Positions 1-8,376 of a stretch of 64,000 nt of DNA are shown here, piece by piece. Position 1 is the first letter of the stretch; each line of letters opens with the position of its first letter. The stretch lies in the NCBI GenBank assembly GCA_963815655.1, contig CAWFHK010000001.1, positions 4,398,702 to 4,462,701 on the forward strand, in the 5' to 3' direction. The position numbers were made by a program, and so were the translations under genes. Below the pieces are notes generated by a model, which saw nothing but the letters and a program-made list of their open reading frames with translations, did not search any database and had not been told where the DNA came from. This DNA comes from JAWOLE01 sp963815655 (GTDB lineage Bacteria > Acidobacteriota > Thermoanaerobaculia > UBA5066 > Gp7-AA6).

Positions 1-2
1 TT

Positions 3-311
3 CCGGTCGGGAGCGCGGGCGCGGTCTCCCTGTCCGGAGTCCTCGCCGGAGCCGCCGGCGCCGCCCTGATGGGCGGGGTCGGCGTCCTCGCCGGCCTCCT
101 GCCCGCCGCGGCGATCGCCGTCGTCGCCGCGGCCGGGACCGCGGGTTCGCTCGCGGAAAGCGCCGCGCTGGATCTGGCCGGCGGGAGCGGCGTCCGGCTC
201 GACCACGAGTTCGCCAATGCCTTCAACACCCTCGTGGGGGCGCTCGTCGCGATCGAGATCCTCCTTTCCATGGAGGGCCACGGGCTCTTTCTCCCCGTCA
301 CCGGCGCATGA
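3..311 (+). CDS. DUF92 family membrane protein, C-terminal part (5' end outside window)
   Basis: Open from the first bases of the window, so only about the last 100 residues are seen. The visible part has the glycine/alanine-rich membrane helices and the closing pattern of DUF92 proteins (a 'PVGSAGAVSL' loop, later 'FNTLVGALVA' near the end). DUF92 proteins are related to phytol/dolichol kinases of membranes; the exact substrate is not known here. The stop codon overlaps the ATG of the next gene (ATGA), which suggests translational coupling with the UbiA prenyltransferase and a shared isoprenoid or quinone role. That role is inference. Confidence 0.7.
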   Translation, partial: PVGSAGAVSLSGVLAGAAGAALMGGVGVLAGLLPAAAIAVVAAAGTAGSLAESAALDLAGGSGVRLDHEFANAFNTLVGALVAIEILLSMEGHGLFLPVTGA

Positions 312-1288
312 AGAGATACGTCCGTCTCGCGCGCCCCTTCACGCTGCTGCCGCCGCTTCTCGGCATCGTCTCCGGCGCGGTCTGCGCCTTCGGCTCCGCC
401 CACAACCCGGACCCCTCCCGCCGCGTGACGTGGGCCGTCGTCCTGACCGTCGCGATCGGATCGCTCTGCGCCTCGCTCATGAACGCGGCCTCCAACATCG
501 TCAACCAGATCGCGGACCTGGAGATCGACCGGGAGAACAAGCCCGACCGCCCGCTCGTGACGGGCGAAATCTCCATTGGCCGGGCCTGGATCACCGCCGC
601 CGTTCTCTACGTTCTCGTGATCCTGCCGACCTGGCTCGTGGTGCCGTACCCGTACAGCTCCTTCCGGGAGCGCTTCGAGGCCCCGCTCTCCTTCCACGCG
701 GCGTTCTTCATCTACTGCCTGGGGGCCCTGGCGAGCTTCGTCTATTCCTTTCCCGCCTTCGGCAGGACGAAGCGGCACTGGCTGGCCGCGAACGTGACGA
801 TCGCCGTGACGCGCGGGGGGCTCCTCAAGGTCGCGGGCTGGGCGTTCGTCGCGTCCGTCGGCGTCTGGGAGGCCTGGGCGATCGGAGGCATCTTCGCCTT
901 CTTCCTTCTCGGCACGACCTCGACCAAGGACTTCTCCGACATGGAGGGGGACCGCGCCCACGGATGCATGACGCTTCCGATCCGCTTCGGAGTGACCCGG
1001 GCCGCGCGGATGATCGCGCCGTTCTTCGTCGTTCCCTGGCTCCTCATCCCTCTGCTGGCCTGGCTGCCGGACCCCGGCAACTCCACCGAGACGCTCCTGA
1101 CGGGCAACCGGACCTTCCTGACCGTCCTCGGCCTCGCGCTCGCCGCGTGGGGAGCGTACGCGGCGCGCCTGCTCCTCGCGAACCCCGAGGACCTCGCTCG
1201 CACCGAGAACCATCCCGCCTGGACCCACATGTATCTGCTCATGATGAGCGCCCAGGTCGGATTCGCGCTCGCCTACGTGTTTCGGTAG
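308..1288 (+). CDS. UbiA family prenyltransferase
   Basis: A 326-residue polytopic membrane protein. Both Asp-rich motifs of the UbiA superfamily are present: N66-x3-D70-x3-D74 in 'NQIADLEIDRENKPDRPL', and D208-x2-D211-x3-D215 in 'KDFSDMEGDRAHG'. These bind the Mg2+-diphosphate of a polyprenyl donor. Length and motifs fit enzymes that prenylate aromatic rings (quinone, chlorophyll or tocopherol type) or glycerol phosphate; the acceptor cannot be read from sequence. It starts with ATGA overlapping the stop of the DUF92 gene. The stop TAG lies inside a short GGTAGGTGG tandem repeat. Family is secure, substrate is not. Confidence 0.85.
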   Translation: MKRYVRLARPFTLLPPLLGIVSGAVCAFGSAHNPDPSRRVTWAVVLTVAIGSLCASLMNAASNIVNQIADLEIDRENKPDRPLVTGEISIGRAWITAAVLYVLVILPTWLVVPYPYSSFRERFEAPLSFHAAFFIYCLGALASFVYSFPAFGRTKRHWLAANVTIAVTRGGLLKVAGWAFVASVGVWEAWAIGGIFAFFLLGTTSTKDFSDMEGDRAHGCMTLPIRFGVTRAARMIAPFFVVPWLLIPLLAWLPDPGNSTETLLTGNRTFLTVLGLALAAWGAYAARLLLANPEDLARTENHPAWTHMYLLMMSAQVGFALAYVFR

Positions 1289-1304
1289 GTGGTAGGTGGC
1301 AGGC
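1284..1304. repeat. short GT/GG-rich tandem repeat (one arm)
   Basis: Three imperfect units of about 8 bp (GGTAGGTG, GTAGGTGG, CAGGC) begin at the stop codon of the UbiA gene. The pattern resembles the CTACC/GGTAG variant units in the right arm of the element near 13660, but there is no matching inverted arm here. Confidence 0.5.
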
Positions 1305-1377
1305 AAGAGATGATTCGCGCGCCGCGCCAGTGGTACAATGGATCGTGCACCCCCAAACAGCCCTGGAGACAATTCCA

Positions 1378-1884
1378 GTGGTTCTCCCCGAGTCGGACGG
1401 CTATCGGGTCCGCTGGAGCGGCCTCTCGCTGACGTTCGACGAGCGGACCCTGAACGCTCTCGTCGCTCAGCTCGTCGAACGGATCCCGGACCTGAAGGAT
1501 CTGAAGATCCTCGTCTCGCCGGGAGAGCTCGCCGCCACGCTCGTCGTGCACCGGTTCGGCGTCCCTCTGTCGGCCAAGGCCACGCTCTCGCAGCTGCGCC
1601 TGAAGGATGGGTTCCTGGCCTTCGTGCTCGAGAAGGTGCAGGCCCTCTCCTTCATCCCCATCCCCGACCAGCTCCTGACATACCTCGCTCAGAAGGCGCC
1701 GGAGGGACTCCTCACGTATTACCCGGAAGACCGGATCATGGTCGTGAACTTGAACGAGTGGACGCCTCCCGGCATGGACCTTTCCCTGGAGCGGACCCTC
1801 TTCGAGAAGGGGGCCCTGACACTCGAGTTCGCGAGCGGCTCCTACGACCTCTCGGGCCTGCTCGGGACCACGTTCGCGGACTGA
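1378..1884 (+). CDS. hypothetical protein, 168 aa
   Basis: Not recognised with confidence. The start is placed at GTG 1378 because GGAGA (1365-1369) sits at good distance upstream; other GTG codons at 1330 and 1345 are possible. There is no signal peptide or membrane helix. The sequence alternates amphipathic strand-like and helical stretches ('KATLSQLRLKDGFLAFVLEK', then 'IPDQLLTYLAQKAP'), reminiscent of lipid-binding DUF2993-like folds, but this is only a resemblance. It converges with the HDAC-like gene, leaving three bases between stop codons. Confidence 0.6.
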   Translation: MVLPESDGYRVRWSGLSLTFDERTLNALVAQLVERIPDLKDLKILVSPGELAATLVVHRFGVPLSAKATLSQLRLKDGFLAFVLEKVQALSFIPIPDQLLTYLAQKAPEGLLTYYPEDRIMVVNLNEWTPPGMDLSLERTLFEKGALTLEFASGSYDLSGLLGTTFAD

Positions 1885-1887
1885 GGC

Positions 1888-2913
1888 TCAGGCAACGCCG
1901 AGGTCCGGCCAGAAGGGACGCTGGGCGGCCAGAACCGACGCGATGACCGAGGATGCGGCGGCGCTCGGGGAGCCAAACTCTCTCGGCGCGGGGTCCTCCC
2001 CGAGGAGGGTGCGCAGGCAGGCCGCGGCCGAATTCGAGATCGTCTCGAGGTTGTAGCCTCCCTCCAGGGCGAGCACGGAGCGTCCTCCCGCGAGCCTTCG
2101 AAGCCTCTCGGTCATCGCGGCAAAGCCGCCCGGGGTCACGCGCATCTCGCCCAGGAGATCGCCGTCGGCGGCATCGAAACCGCAGGAGACGAGGACGAGG
2201 TCCGGCTGGAATCTCTCGGCGATCGGGAGCAGGACAGAATCGAAGGCCGCCAGGTAATCGGCGTCGCCCATGCCGGGCGGCCAGGGAACGTTCACCGTGC
2301 GGCCGCGCGCGCGGGAGCCGCCGAGCTCGTCGGCGGCCCCGGTGCCCGGATAGAACGGGAACTGGTGAGTGGAGAAGTAGAGGACGGCCGGGTCGTTCCA
2401 GAAAGTGTGCTGCGTGCCGTTGCCGTGATGCACGTCCCAGTCCACGATGAGAACGCGGGATGCGCCGGCCGCCCGGGCCGCCCGCGCGGCGATCGCGACG
2501 TTGTTGAAGAGACAGAATCCCATGGCCAGGTCGGCCTCGGCGTGGTGTCCGGGAGGACGAAGCAGGGCCAGGCCGTTGTCGAGCTCTCCCCGGACGACGC
2601 GCGCCGTCAGGTCCGCCAGGCCTCCGGCGGCCAACCAGGCCGCTTCGGCCGAATCGCGGCACGCGTAGGTGTCCGGGTCGAGCTGCGTGAAGTCGCGGCG
2701 CGAGGTCGCCCGGACCGCGTCGATCAGGCTGCGGGCGTGCACGGCTTCCAGTTCTGCGGTCGTCGCTTCGCGCGCCTCGACCCGCCGGCAGCGCTCGAAG
2801 AGGCCTTCGGCGATCAGGTGGTCGCGGATCGCCTCGAGCCTTCCGGGTTGCTCCGGATGGTCGTACGGCGCGCGATGCAGGAGAAAACGGTCGTCGTAGA
2901 CGAAGCCGGTCAT
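1888..2913 (-). CDS. histone deacetylase family protein (acetylpolyamine/acetoin-utilization type)
   Basis: A 341-residue zinc-dependent deacetylase of the arginase/HDAC fold. Visible hallmarks are 'RPPGHHAE' with the tandem His (H123, H124), 'DWDVHHGNGTQ' with D160 and H162 as zinc ligands, and 'SCGFDAADGD', which supplies the last Asp ligand. Bacterial members deacetylate acetylpolyamines, lysine residues or other small acetyl amides; the natural substrate is not predictable. It begins 'MTGFVYDDRFLLH', typical of the class. The gene stands alone, with a hairpin repeat between its start and the upstream genes and no obvious ribosome site on its strand. Confidence 0.88.
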   Translation of the reverse strand: MTGFVYDDRFLLHRAPYDHPEQPGRLEAIRDHLIAEGLFERCRRVEAREATTAELEAVHARSLIDAVRATSRRDFTQLDPDTYACRDSAEAAWLAAGGLADLTARVVRGELDNGLALLRPPGHHAEADLAMGFCLFNNVAIAARAARAAGASRVLIVDWDVHHGNGTQHTFWNDPAVLYFSTHQFPFYPGTGAADELGGSRARGRTVNVPWPPGMGDADYLAAFDSVLLPIAERFQPDLVLVSCGFDAADGDLLGEMRVTPGGFAAMTERLRRLAGGRSVLALEGGYNLETISNSAAACLRTLLGEDPAPREFGSPSAAASSVIASVLAAQRPFWPDLGVA

Positions 2914-2920
2914 GACAGGA

Positions 2921-3002
2921 GGGTTTCAGGTTCCATGTTTCAGGTTCCAGGCGGCCATTCTCGTCTGGAATCCTGAAACTTGAAACTTGAAACTTGAAAC
3001 CC
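2921..3002. repeat. hairpin tandem repeat, GTTTCAGG family, copy 1
   Basis: The left arm carries repeated GTTTCAGG/GTTCCAGG units and the right arm carries CCTGAAAC/TTGAAACT units. The two arms are therefore tandem repeats that are also reverse complements of each other and can form a long stem around a loop near 2953-2966. It fills the gap between the HDAC-like gene and the small Cys-rich protein. Copies of the same family occur at 15206-15286 and 58603-58684. Confidence 0.8.
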
Positions 3003-3008
3003 GGCTTC

Positions 3009-3398
3009 TTATCGGAGCTGCTCGAGGATCTCCTGGGCGAGCTCGGGGCTTGCCGCGCAGGAGTCCTCGGTCAGCAGGCAATCGCGCAGATTGGCCTCGC
3101 AGCCGCAGGGGCAGCACTGCGTCGAGAGCGCCCGGAAGTACTCGTCCCGGGCGACCGGCGTGAGGCCCTCGGCCGAGAGGAGAGCCGATCGCGACGCGAC
3201 GCCGCTCTTCTTCCGTTCGGCGGGCGGGGCCGGAGGGCGCCGCCTCTGAAAGAGCGGGCTCCGGGCCTTGAGCCACCAGAGGGCCAAGGCGAAGATCGCG
3301 GCATAGAGGAGGATGAGGACGACCGCCGCGCCCGGCCTTCGCGCGGTCCGGCGCCGCCGGGGGCGCGCGACCCGCAGGGGGTCCGGGGAATCAGCCAT
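3009..3398 (-). CDS. small membrane-anchored cysteine-rich protein, unknown function
   Basis: 129 residues. A basic N-terminus (RRRRTARR) is followed by one transmembrane helix (about residues 26-43), a proline/basic linker, then a soluble tail with 'CCPCGCEANLRDCL' and two further Cys, suggesting a metal site or disulfides. Cys-rich tails like this occur in small proteins linked to cytochrome or thioredoxin systems, but no family is recognised. The start codon overlaps the end of the upstream DUF255 gene by 8 bases, so the two are probably co-translated. Confidence 0.65.
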   Translation of the reverse strand: MADSPDPLRVARPRRRRTARRPGAAVVLILLYAAIFALALWWLKARSPLFQRRRPPAPPAERKKSGVASRSALLSAEGLTPVARDEYFRALSTQCCPCGCEANLRDCLLTEDSCAASPELAQEILEQLR

Positions 3399-5436
3399 CG
3401 AGCGCCGCGGAGAGCTCGGCGGGCGTGGAGGAGGGGGCCCGGCAGGCGAAGTTCCGGCAGACGTAGGCGAGCGCCCGCCCGTCCCGTGACTTTCGCGATT
3501 GGACCAGCGGCGAGAGAGCGGCGAGGCTGTCCGCCGCGTCGGCGTGCGCGAGAACCCGGTTCAGGCCGGGGCGGGCGAAGACGGTCCGGCGGAGCGATTC
3601 GAAGTCCGGCTGGCCGGGCTCTCCGGCGAGCACGATCTCCGCCGCGGTGTCGCTGCGGTAGTCGAGGGCGCAGAGCAGCCGCGGCAGCGCCGTGCCCGCC
3701 TTCACGAGCGGATTCGAGAAGAGGGAGAAGAGATCCTCCGCCCGGTCGCGGTAGCGCTCGTTGCCGGTGAAGGAGAAGAGCCGGAGGAGGTTCATGGCCG
3801 CGACAGAGTTGGAGGACGGGGTCGCGCCGTCGAAGATCTCCCGCGGGTGGAAGAGGAGGCCGTCGTGCTCCCGCGACGACAGGGAATAGCCGCCGGCGGG
3901 ATCGAAAAACCGCTCGTCGAGGCCCTTCTGCAGATCGAGCGCCGCCCGAAAGTAGTCCGGCTCGAAGGTCGCCTCATAGAGGTCGAGGAAGGCTTCGATC
4001 GCGTTCGCGTAGTCGGAGGCGAAGCCGGCGATCCCCGCCGTCCCGTCCTTCTCGCGGTGGAGCAGGGCCCCTTCCCGGCGGCAGTTGCGCAGGATCCGGT
4101 CGGCGGCCCCCCGCGCCGCCGCTTCGTAGCGCGGCTCCGAGAGAACGCGGCCCCCGAGCGCGAAGGCGGAGACCGCGAGCGCGGTCCAGTCGGTCAGCAG
4201 CTTCTCGTCGCGCCCGGGCCAGACCCGGCGCGACCGAGCCGCGGACATCCGGCCGCGCGCGCCGGCGAGGAGCGCGGCGATCTCGCCCTCGGATCGCCCG
4301 AACCGATCCGCCAGGTCCGGCACGGAGGCGGCGATGGAGAGCACCGTCTGCCCGTCCTCGAAGTTTCCGGCCTCCGTCACGCCGAATCGCGCCGCGACGA
4401 CCGGGGCGGCGTCCGTTCCGACCGCGGCCTCGAGCGTCTCGGGGTCCCAGACGTAGAAGACGCCCTCGCGCCCCTCCGAGTCCGCGTCCTGCGCGGCGAA
4501 GAAGCCTCCCGACGCGGGCGTCATTTCGGCGAGGAGATAGTCGAGCGTCTCTCGGGCGACGCGGGCGTCGTCCGGATTCCCGAAGGCGCGGAAGGCGAGG
4601 AGGTACACCCGCGCGAGCAGCGCGTTGTCGTAGAGCATCTTTTCGAAGTGCGGCACGAGCCATCGCTCGTCGGTGGAGTAGCGGTGGAATCCTCCTCCCA
4701 CATGGTCGTAGAGGCCGCCGGCTGCCATCTTCGCGAGCGTCGTCTCCGCCATCCCGCGCGCGGAGGGCTCTCCCGTGCGAAGGTGATAGCGGATCAGGAA
4801 CTCGAGGCGCATCGCCGGCGGGAACTTCGGCGCCCCGCCGAAGCCGCCGTTTCTCGGGTCGAACTGCGCCGCGAGGGATCGCGCGGCCGCTTCGAGGATC
4901 TCCGGTCCGACCGGCGCCGCGCCGGCAACGGGCTTCGCGCCCTCCTCCATGTGCGCCAGGAGGTCCGCCGCGGAATTCTCGAGCTCGCCGCGCCGCGTCT
5001 TCCAGGCCTGCGCGACCGCGTTCAGGAGGGTCACGAATCCGGGCCGGCCGTAGCGGTCCTCGGGAGGGAAGTAGGTCCCGCCGTAGAAAGGCTTCCGGTC
5101 GGGCGTCAGGAACAAGGACAGGGGCCATCCGCCCGATCCGGTCATGGTCTGCACGGCGGCCATGTAGATGTCGTCCACGTCGGGGCGCTCTTCCCGGTCC
5201 ACCTTGATGGAGACGAAGTGGCGGTTCAGGACTTCGGCGACGCTCTCCTTCTCGAAGGACTCGTGCTCCATGACGTGGCACCAGTGGCACGTCGAGTAGC
5301 CGATCGAGAGGAAGAGCGGCTTCTCCTCCGCCTTCGCCCGGGCGAAGGCCTCCTCTCCCCACGGATACCAGTCCACCGGGTTGTCCTTGTGCTGGAGGAG
5401 GTAAGGGGATTTCTCGCCGGCGAGACGATTCGGCAT
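3391..5436 (-). CDS. DUF255 thioredoxin-domain protein (YyaL/SPATA20 family)
   Basis: 681 residues, starting 'MPNRLAGEKSPYLLQHKDNP', the standard N-terminus of this family. A thioredoxin-like domain carries the CHWC motif (C50, C53) in place of CGPC. It is followed by an (alpha/alpha)6 barrel related to N-acylglucosamine epimerases and glycosidases. Cellular role is poorly known; proposals include redox handling or sugar chemistry. An in-frame extension upstream to 5541 consists of translated repeat DNA and is not used. It overlaps the following small Cys-rich membrane protein gene by 8 bases. Confidence 0.9.
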   Translation of the reverse strand: MPNRLAGEKSPYLLQHKDNPVDWYPWGEEAFARAKAEEKPLFLSIGYSTCHWCHVMEHESFEKESVAEVLNRHFVSIKVDREERPDVDDIYMAAVQTMTGSGGWPLSLFLTPDRKPFYGGTYFPPEDRYGRPGFVTLLNAVAQAWKTRRGELENSAADLLAHMEEGAKPVAGAAPVGPEILEAAARSLAAQFDPRNGGFGGAPKFPPAMRLEFLIRYHLRTGEPSARGMAETTLAKMAAGGLYDHVGGGFHRYSTDERWLVPHFEKMLYDNALLARVYLLAFRAFGNPDDARVARETLDYLLAEMTPASGGFFAAQDADSEGREGVFYVWDPETLEAAVGTDAAPVVAARFGVTEAGNFEDGQTVLSIAASVPDLADRFGRSEGEIAALLAGARGRMSAARSRRVWPGRDEKLLTDWTALAVSAFALGGRVLSEPRYEAAARGAADRILRNCRREGALLHREKDGTAGIAGFASDYANAIEAFLDLYEATFEPDYFRAALDLQKGLDERFFDPAGGYSLSSREHDGLLFHPREIFDGATPSSNSVAAMNLLRLFSFTGNERYRDRAEDLFSLFSNPLVKAGTALPRLLCALDYRSDTAAEIVLAGEPGQPDFESLRRTVFARPGLNRVLAHADAADSLAALSPLVQSRKSRDGRALAYVCRNFACRAPSSTPAELSAALDG

Positions 5437-5484
5437 CGCTTCGAGGATAACCCCGGCTGTGCGGGCCGGATTCCTATTATGAGA

Positions 5485-5576
5485 ATCGGGTGATCGGGTG
5501 ATCGGGTGATTTGGTGTCTGCGAGCAACCAGCCCCGGTCAATCACCCGATGGCTCGATCACCCGATCGCACGATCC
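5485..5576. repeat. hairpin tandem repeat, ATCGGGTG family, copy 1
   Basis: Three head-to-tail ATCGGGTG units (5485-5510) are followed by a loop and then reverse-complement units (CACCCGAT, twice, with diverged spacers). The two arms can pair. It lies in the gap between two minus-strand genes. A related one-armed copy is at 14220-14278. Confidence 0.8.
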
Positions 5577-5589
5577 GCGGGGCCGCGCT

Positions 5590-6150
5590 TCAGCGCGGCT
5601 CCGCGGTGATCGTCACCTCGTCGTCGCGATCCCGGATCGTGACGATGTCGCCCGGACCGAGCTCGTCCAACCGGCGGAGGATCTCGCGGGGGGAAATCCG
5701 ACGGTCCGCGGAGAGGCTCTCGACGAGCGTCCGCGGGACGCGCACCCTCACGGTCCTGTCCCACTCGTCGTGGACGACGATCTCCAGAGCCGAGCCCTCG
5801 GAGCTGACCTGGATCGTGGCATGGTCCCGCTTGATCTCCGCCGGCTGTCCGGGCGCGCTCTTCGCGGCGGCGTCCAGGATGTCCCTGGCCGTGACGTTCC
5901 TGTCCTCCCAGTCTGCCCGGAAATCGCTTCCCAGGTCGGCCATGGGGACGAAGGAGGCGATCCGCGCGATCAGCGCGATCGGGACGTGGAAGGAGATGTG
6001 ACGGCGCGAGCCGCCTTCGGTCTTCTGGATCTCGACCCGAAACCCGCGGACGTGGGTGAGCTCGCGGGCGGGCCGGCGCCAGACTGCGATCGCGATCGCC
6101 ACGAGGACGACGACGAGGAGGCCCAGGACGACCGCGCGAATTTCTTTCAC
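5590..6150 (-). CDS. hypothetical membrane-anchored protein, 186 aa
   Basis: Starts at GTG 6150, with an AAGGCGG ribosome site about 8 bases upstream. One N-terminal transmembrane helix ('VVLGLLVVVLVAIAIAVW') is followed by a soluble domain rich in beta strands and charged residues. The pattern 'VRVPRTLVESLSADRRISP' followed by 'LGPGDIVTIRDRDDEVTI' suggests a small ubiquitin-like or SHOCT-like fold, but no family is recognised. It is divergent from the ferredoxin-cytochrome operon, so the roughly 140 bp between them probably holds both promoters. Confidence 0.6.
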   Translation of the reverse strand: MKEIRAVVLGLLVVVLVAIAIAVWRRPARELTHVRGFRVEIQKTEGGSRRHISFHVPIALIARIASFVPMADLGSDFRADWEDRNVTARDILDAAAKSAPGQPAEIKRDHATIQVSSEGSALEIVVHDEWDRTVRVRVPRTLVESLSADRRISPREILRRLDELGPGDIVTIRDRDDEVTITAEPR

Positions 6151-6289
6151 GTTTGATCCGCCTTTCTTCTTCAACGCAGGACGCCGGGGAAAGTTCCACG
6201 GATAAGCCCAGCCCGGGCCCCGGCCGCGGTTATGATATTTTTTCACGGGTCCGCGGGGGGGCCGTCGCTCCGTGCCGGACCGGGAGACT

Positions 6290-6736
6290 ATGCCTCATTT
6301 CATCACCGAGACCTGTATCGGCTGCGGGGTGTGCGAGATCAAGTGCCCCACGCACACGATCACCGGGGACAAGAACGAGAAGTACGTCATTCACGCCGAC
6401 CGGTGCATCGACTGCTCGGTGTGCGCGCGGTACTGCCCCGTCTCCTGCATCCAGGACCAGAAAGGAGAGCTCGTCGAGAAGGTCAAGCCGCGCGACATCC
6501 CGAAGGCGATCGTGGACCGCGACCTCTGCACGGGCTGCGAGTTCTGCATCGACATCTGCCCCTTCGACTGCATCTACCTGATCGACGACCCGCTCCAGGA
6601 GACCTTCCACAAGATCGCCGAGGTGGACGCGGCGCCGTGCGTCTCGTGCCGGCTGTGCGAGACCGTGTGCGAGAAGGACGCCATCTTCGTGCCCAACCCG
6701 ATCACGCAGGCCAAGAGATACCTTCCCGTCCTGTGA
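6290..6736 (+). CDS. polyferredoxin with four [4Fe-4S] motifs
   Basis: 148 residues with four CxxCxxCxxxC motifs in order: 'CIGCGVCEIKCP', 'CIDCSVCARYCP', 'CTGCEFCIDICP' and 'CVSCRLCETVCE'. The first three end in Pro, as in 2[4Fe-4S] ferredoxins. It is a soluble electron carrier or wire subunit. The start at ATG 6290 follows GGGAGA; an in-frame GTG at 6272 is possible. It leads the operon that continues with a HEAT-repeat membrane protein and a cytochrome bc-type complex, so it may deliver or accept electrons next to that complex. That link is inferred from position. Confidence 0.88.
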   Translation: MPHFITETCIGCGVCEIKCPTHTITGDKNEKYVIHADRCIDCSVCARYCPVSCIQDQKGELVEKVKPRDIPKAIVDRDLCTGCEFCIDICPFDCIYLIDDPLQETFHKIAEVDAAPCVSCRLCETVCEKDAIFVPNPITQAKRYLPVL

Positions 6737-6779
6737 GGGCCCCTCTTCTTCGGGTGTGCGCGGCCGGGGCGAGGAGAGG

Positions 6780-7742
6780 GTGACCGACGACCCCCACTCC
6801 GGCTCCGGGCCGGACGCCGACGGGACGGACGAAGAGGACGAGCGGCCGCCCAAGGCATCGGCCGTCCGATTCTTCCTTCTCCCGCTCCTCGTCGTGGGGA
6901 CCGCTGTCGGCATCTTCCTCGTCTTCAACCTGATGACGTTCGACCGGAAAAGCCCGGCCGAGTACCTCCAGGAAGTCCGGGGCGGAGGGCCCAACCGCCG
7001 GTGGCAGGCGGCCTTCGAGCTGTCCCGGGAGGTCTCCCGGATCGCGCCGGGGCCCAAGCGCGACGCGCTCGCCGCCGAGACGCTGCGCATCTTCCAGGGC
7101 CTTTCGCGCAGCCGTCCGGAGGACGTGCCGGTCCGCCGGTATCTCGTCCTCGTGCTCGGCAAGCTGGGCGATCGGGCGGCCGTCCCCGCCTTGCTCGCCT
7201 CGGCAAAGGACCCGGATTCGGAGACCCGGTTGTATTCCGTCTGGGCGCTTGGCGTGCTGGCGGACCCCCGCGCCCTCGACACCGTGCTCGAAAGCTCGGA
7301 GTCGGATGACCCGGGCGCGCGGAAGATGGCGGCCTACGTGCTCGGCCGGCTCGGGCAGCGCCGGGCGGTCCCGCGGCTGAAGGTCCTGCTCGAGGACTCC
7401 GTCGCGGACGTGCGATGGAACGCGGCGATCGCGCTCGCCTCGCTGGGAGACGCGACGGGCCTGCCGGTGCTCCGCTCGATGATCGACCGGACGAGTCTCG
7501 CGCGCCTCGAGCTGACGAGCGACCAGACGGAGGCCGCGATGGTCAACGCCCTGAAGGCGCTGTCGCTGCTGCGCGACGCGGAGAGCCTTCCCCTGATCGA
7601 GAGGGTCGCCAGGGACGATCCGAATCTCCGCGTGCGGGAAGCGGCCCGCCGCGCGGCGCAGGCGACCCGCGCGGCCCCGCCGTCGCCGCCCGGATCGTCC
7701 TCGAGGAATGTTGAGCCGCGCGCCGCGGATTTGGTAGTCTGA
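6780..7742 (+). CDS. membrane-anchored HEAT-repeat protein
   Basis: 320 residues. An acidic N-terminus is followed by one transmembrane helix ('FFLLPLLVVGTAVGIFLVF') and then at least four HEAT/PBS-lyase type repeats ('LVLGKLGDRAAVPALL', 'WALGVLADPRALDTVL', 'YVLGRLGQRRAVPRLK', 'IALASLGDATGLPVL'). Such solenoids mediate protein-protein contacts. Its place between the polyferredoxin and the Rieske gene suggests an assembly or docking role for the respiratory complex (inference). The start is taken at GTG 6780 just after GAGGAGAGG; GTG 6756 is an alternative. Confidence 0.75.
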   Translation: MTDDPHSGSGPDADGTDEEDERPPKASAVRFFLLPLLVVGTAVGIFLVFNLMTFDRKSPAEYLQEVRGGGPNRRWQAAFELSREVSRIAPGPKRDALAAETLRIFQGLSRSRPEDVPVRRYLVLVLGKLGDRAAVPALLASAKDPDSETRLYSVWALGVLADPRALDTVLESSESDDPGARKMAAYVLGRLGQRRAVPRLKVLLEDSVADVRWNAAIALASLGDATGLPVLRSMIDRTSLARLELTSDQTEAAMVNALKALSLLRDAESLPLIERVARDDPNLRVREAARRAAQATRAAPPSPPGSSSRNVEPRAADLVV

Positions 7743-7750
7743 GGAACACG

Positions 7751-8302
7751 ATGGCCACGGTCCGGAACAACGCGGAGCCGATCCCGGCGGCGGGCTCGGA
7801 CCTCGACATCGACGGGGTCACCCGGCGGTCCACCCTCAAGTGGATGACGCTGGCCTGGATCGGCTTCATGGCGGCGACCGTCGCGGGGCTGACGGCCACG
7901 ATGCGGTTCATGTTCCCGAACGTGCTCTTCGAGCCGCCGACGCGTTTCAAGGCGGGCGATCCCTCCACCTACAGCCCCGGCGTGGACGAGCGCTGGAAGG
8001 AGAAGTTCGGCGTCTGGATCGTCCGCTCGACCGAGTCCGTCTACGCGCTCGTCGCCGTCTGCGTGCATCTGGGCTGCACTCCGAACTGGCTGGCGGCGCA
8101 GAACAAGTTCAAGTGCCCTTGCCACGGCTCGGGCTACTACGTCTCCGGCATCAACTTCGAGGGGCCGGCTCCCCGCCCGCTCGAGCGAGCGGAGATCACC
8201 CTCTCTCCCGACGACGGCCAGATCATCGTGGACAAGGCCACCCGCTATCTCTACGAGCGGGGGCAATGGAGCGACCCGAAAGCGTTCATCAAGATGACGT
8301 GA
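7751..8302 (+). CDS. Rieske [2Fe-2S] subunit of cytochrome bc complex
   Basis: 183 residues with one N-terminal membrane helix (about residues 32-55) and a Rieske fold. Box I is 'CVHLGC' (C104, H106 as ligands; C109 for the disulfide) and box II is 'CPCHGS' (C122, H125 ligands; C124 disulfide). It passes electrons from the quinol site to the cytochrome c partner. It sits 8 bases after the HEAT gene and upstream of the split cytochrome b. A second gene for an almost identical protein lies at 46708-47250, away from any cytochrome gene. Confidence 0.93.
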   Translation: MATVRNNAEPIPAAGSDLDIDGVTRRSTLKWMTLAWIGFMAATVAGLTATMRFMFPNVLFEPPTRFKAGDPSTYSPGVDERWKEKFGVWIVRSTESVYALVAVCVHLGCTPNWLAAQNKFKCPCHGSGYYVSGINFEGPAPRPLERAEITLSPDDGQIIVDKATRYLYERGQWSDPKAFIKMT

Positions 8303-8341
8303 TCCGTCCCGGGCACCGGTTCTGAGTCCCACGTCGGCCGG

Positions 8342-8375
8342 GGCCAGGACCAGCGGCCAGGGACCAAGGACCAAG
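8342..8375. repeat. CCAGGGACCAAGGACCAAG-type tandem repeat (one arm)
   Basis: Degenerate units of about 8 bp (CCAGGACC, CCAGGGACC, AAGGACC) directly before the cytochrome b start codon. It has the same tandem look as the other intergenic elements but a different unit, and no opposing arm is seen. Confidence 0.55.
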
Positions 8376-8376
8376 A

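Noticed and set aside
1338..1946. Plus-strand frame with ATG overlapping the 1378 gene
   Set aside because: Its product is Arg/Pro-rich with no regular hydrophobic pattern; the 1378 frame has a ribosome site and protein-like composition.
2921..3002. CRISPR array
   Set aside because: Units are 7-10 bp without unique spacers and the two halves are inverted, so this is not a CRISPR.
5437..5541. N-terminal extension of the DUF255 protein
   Set aside because: It is translated hairpin repeat; family members begin at the MPNRL start.
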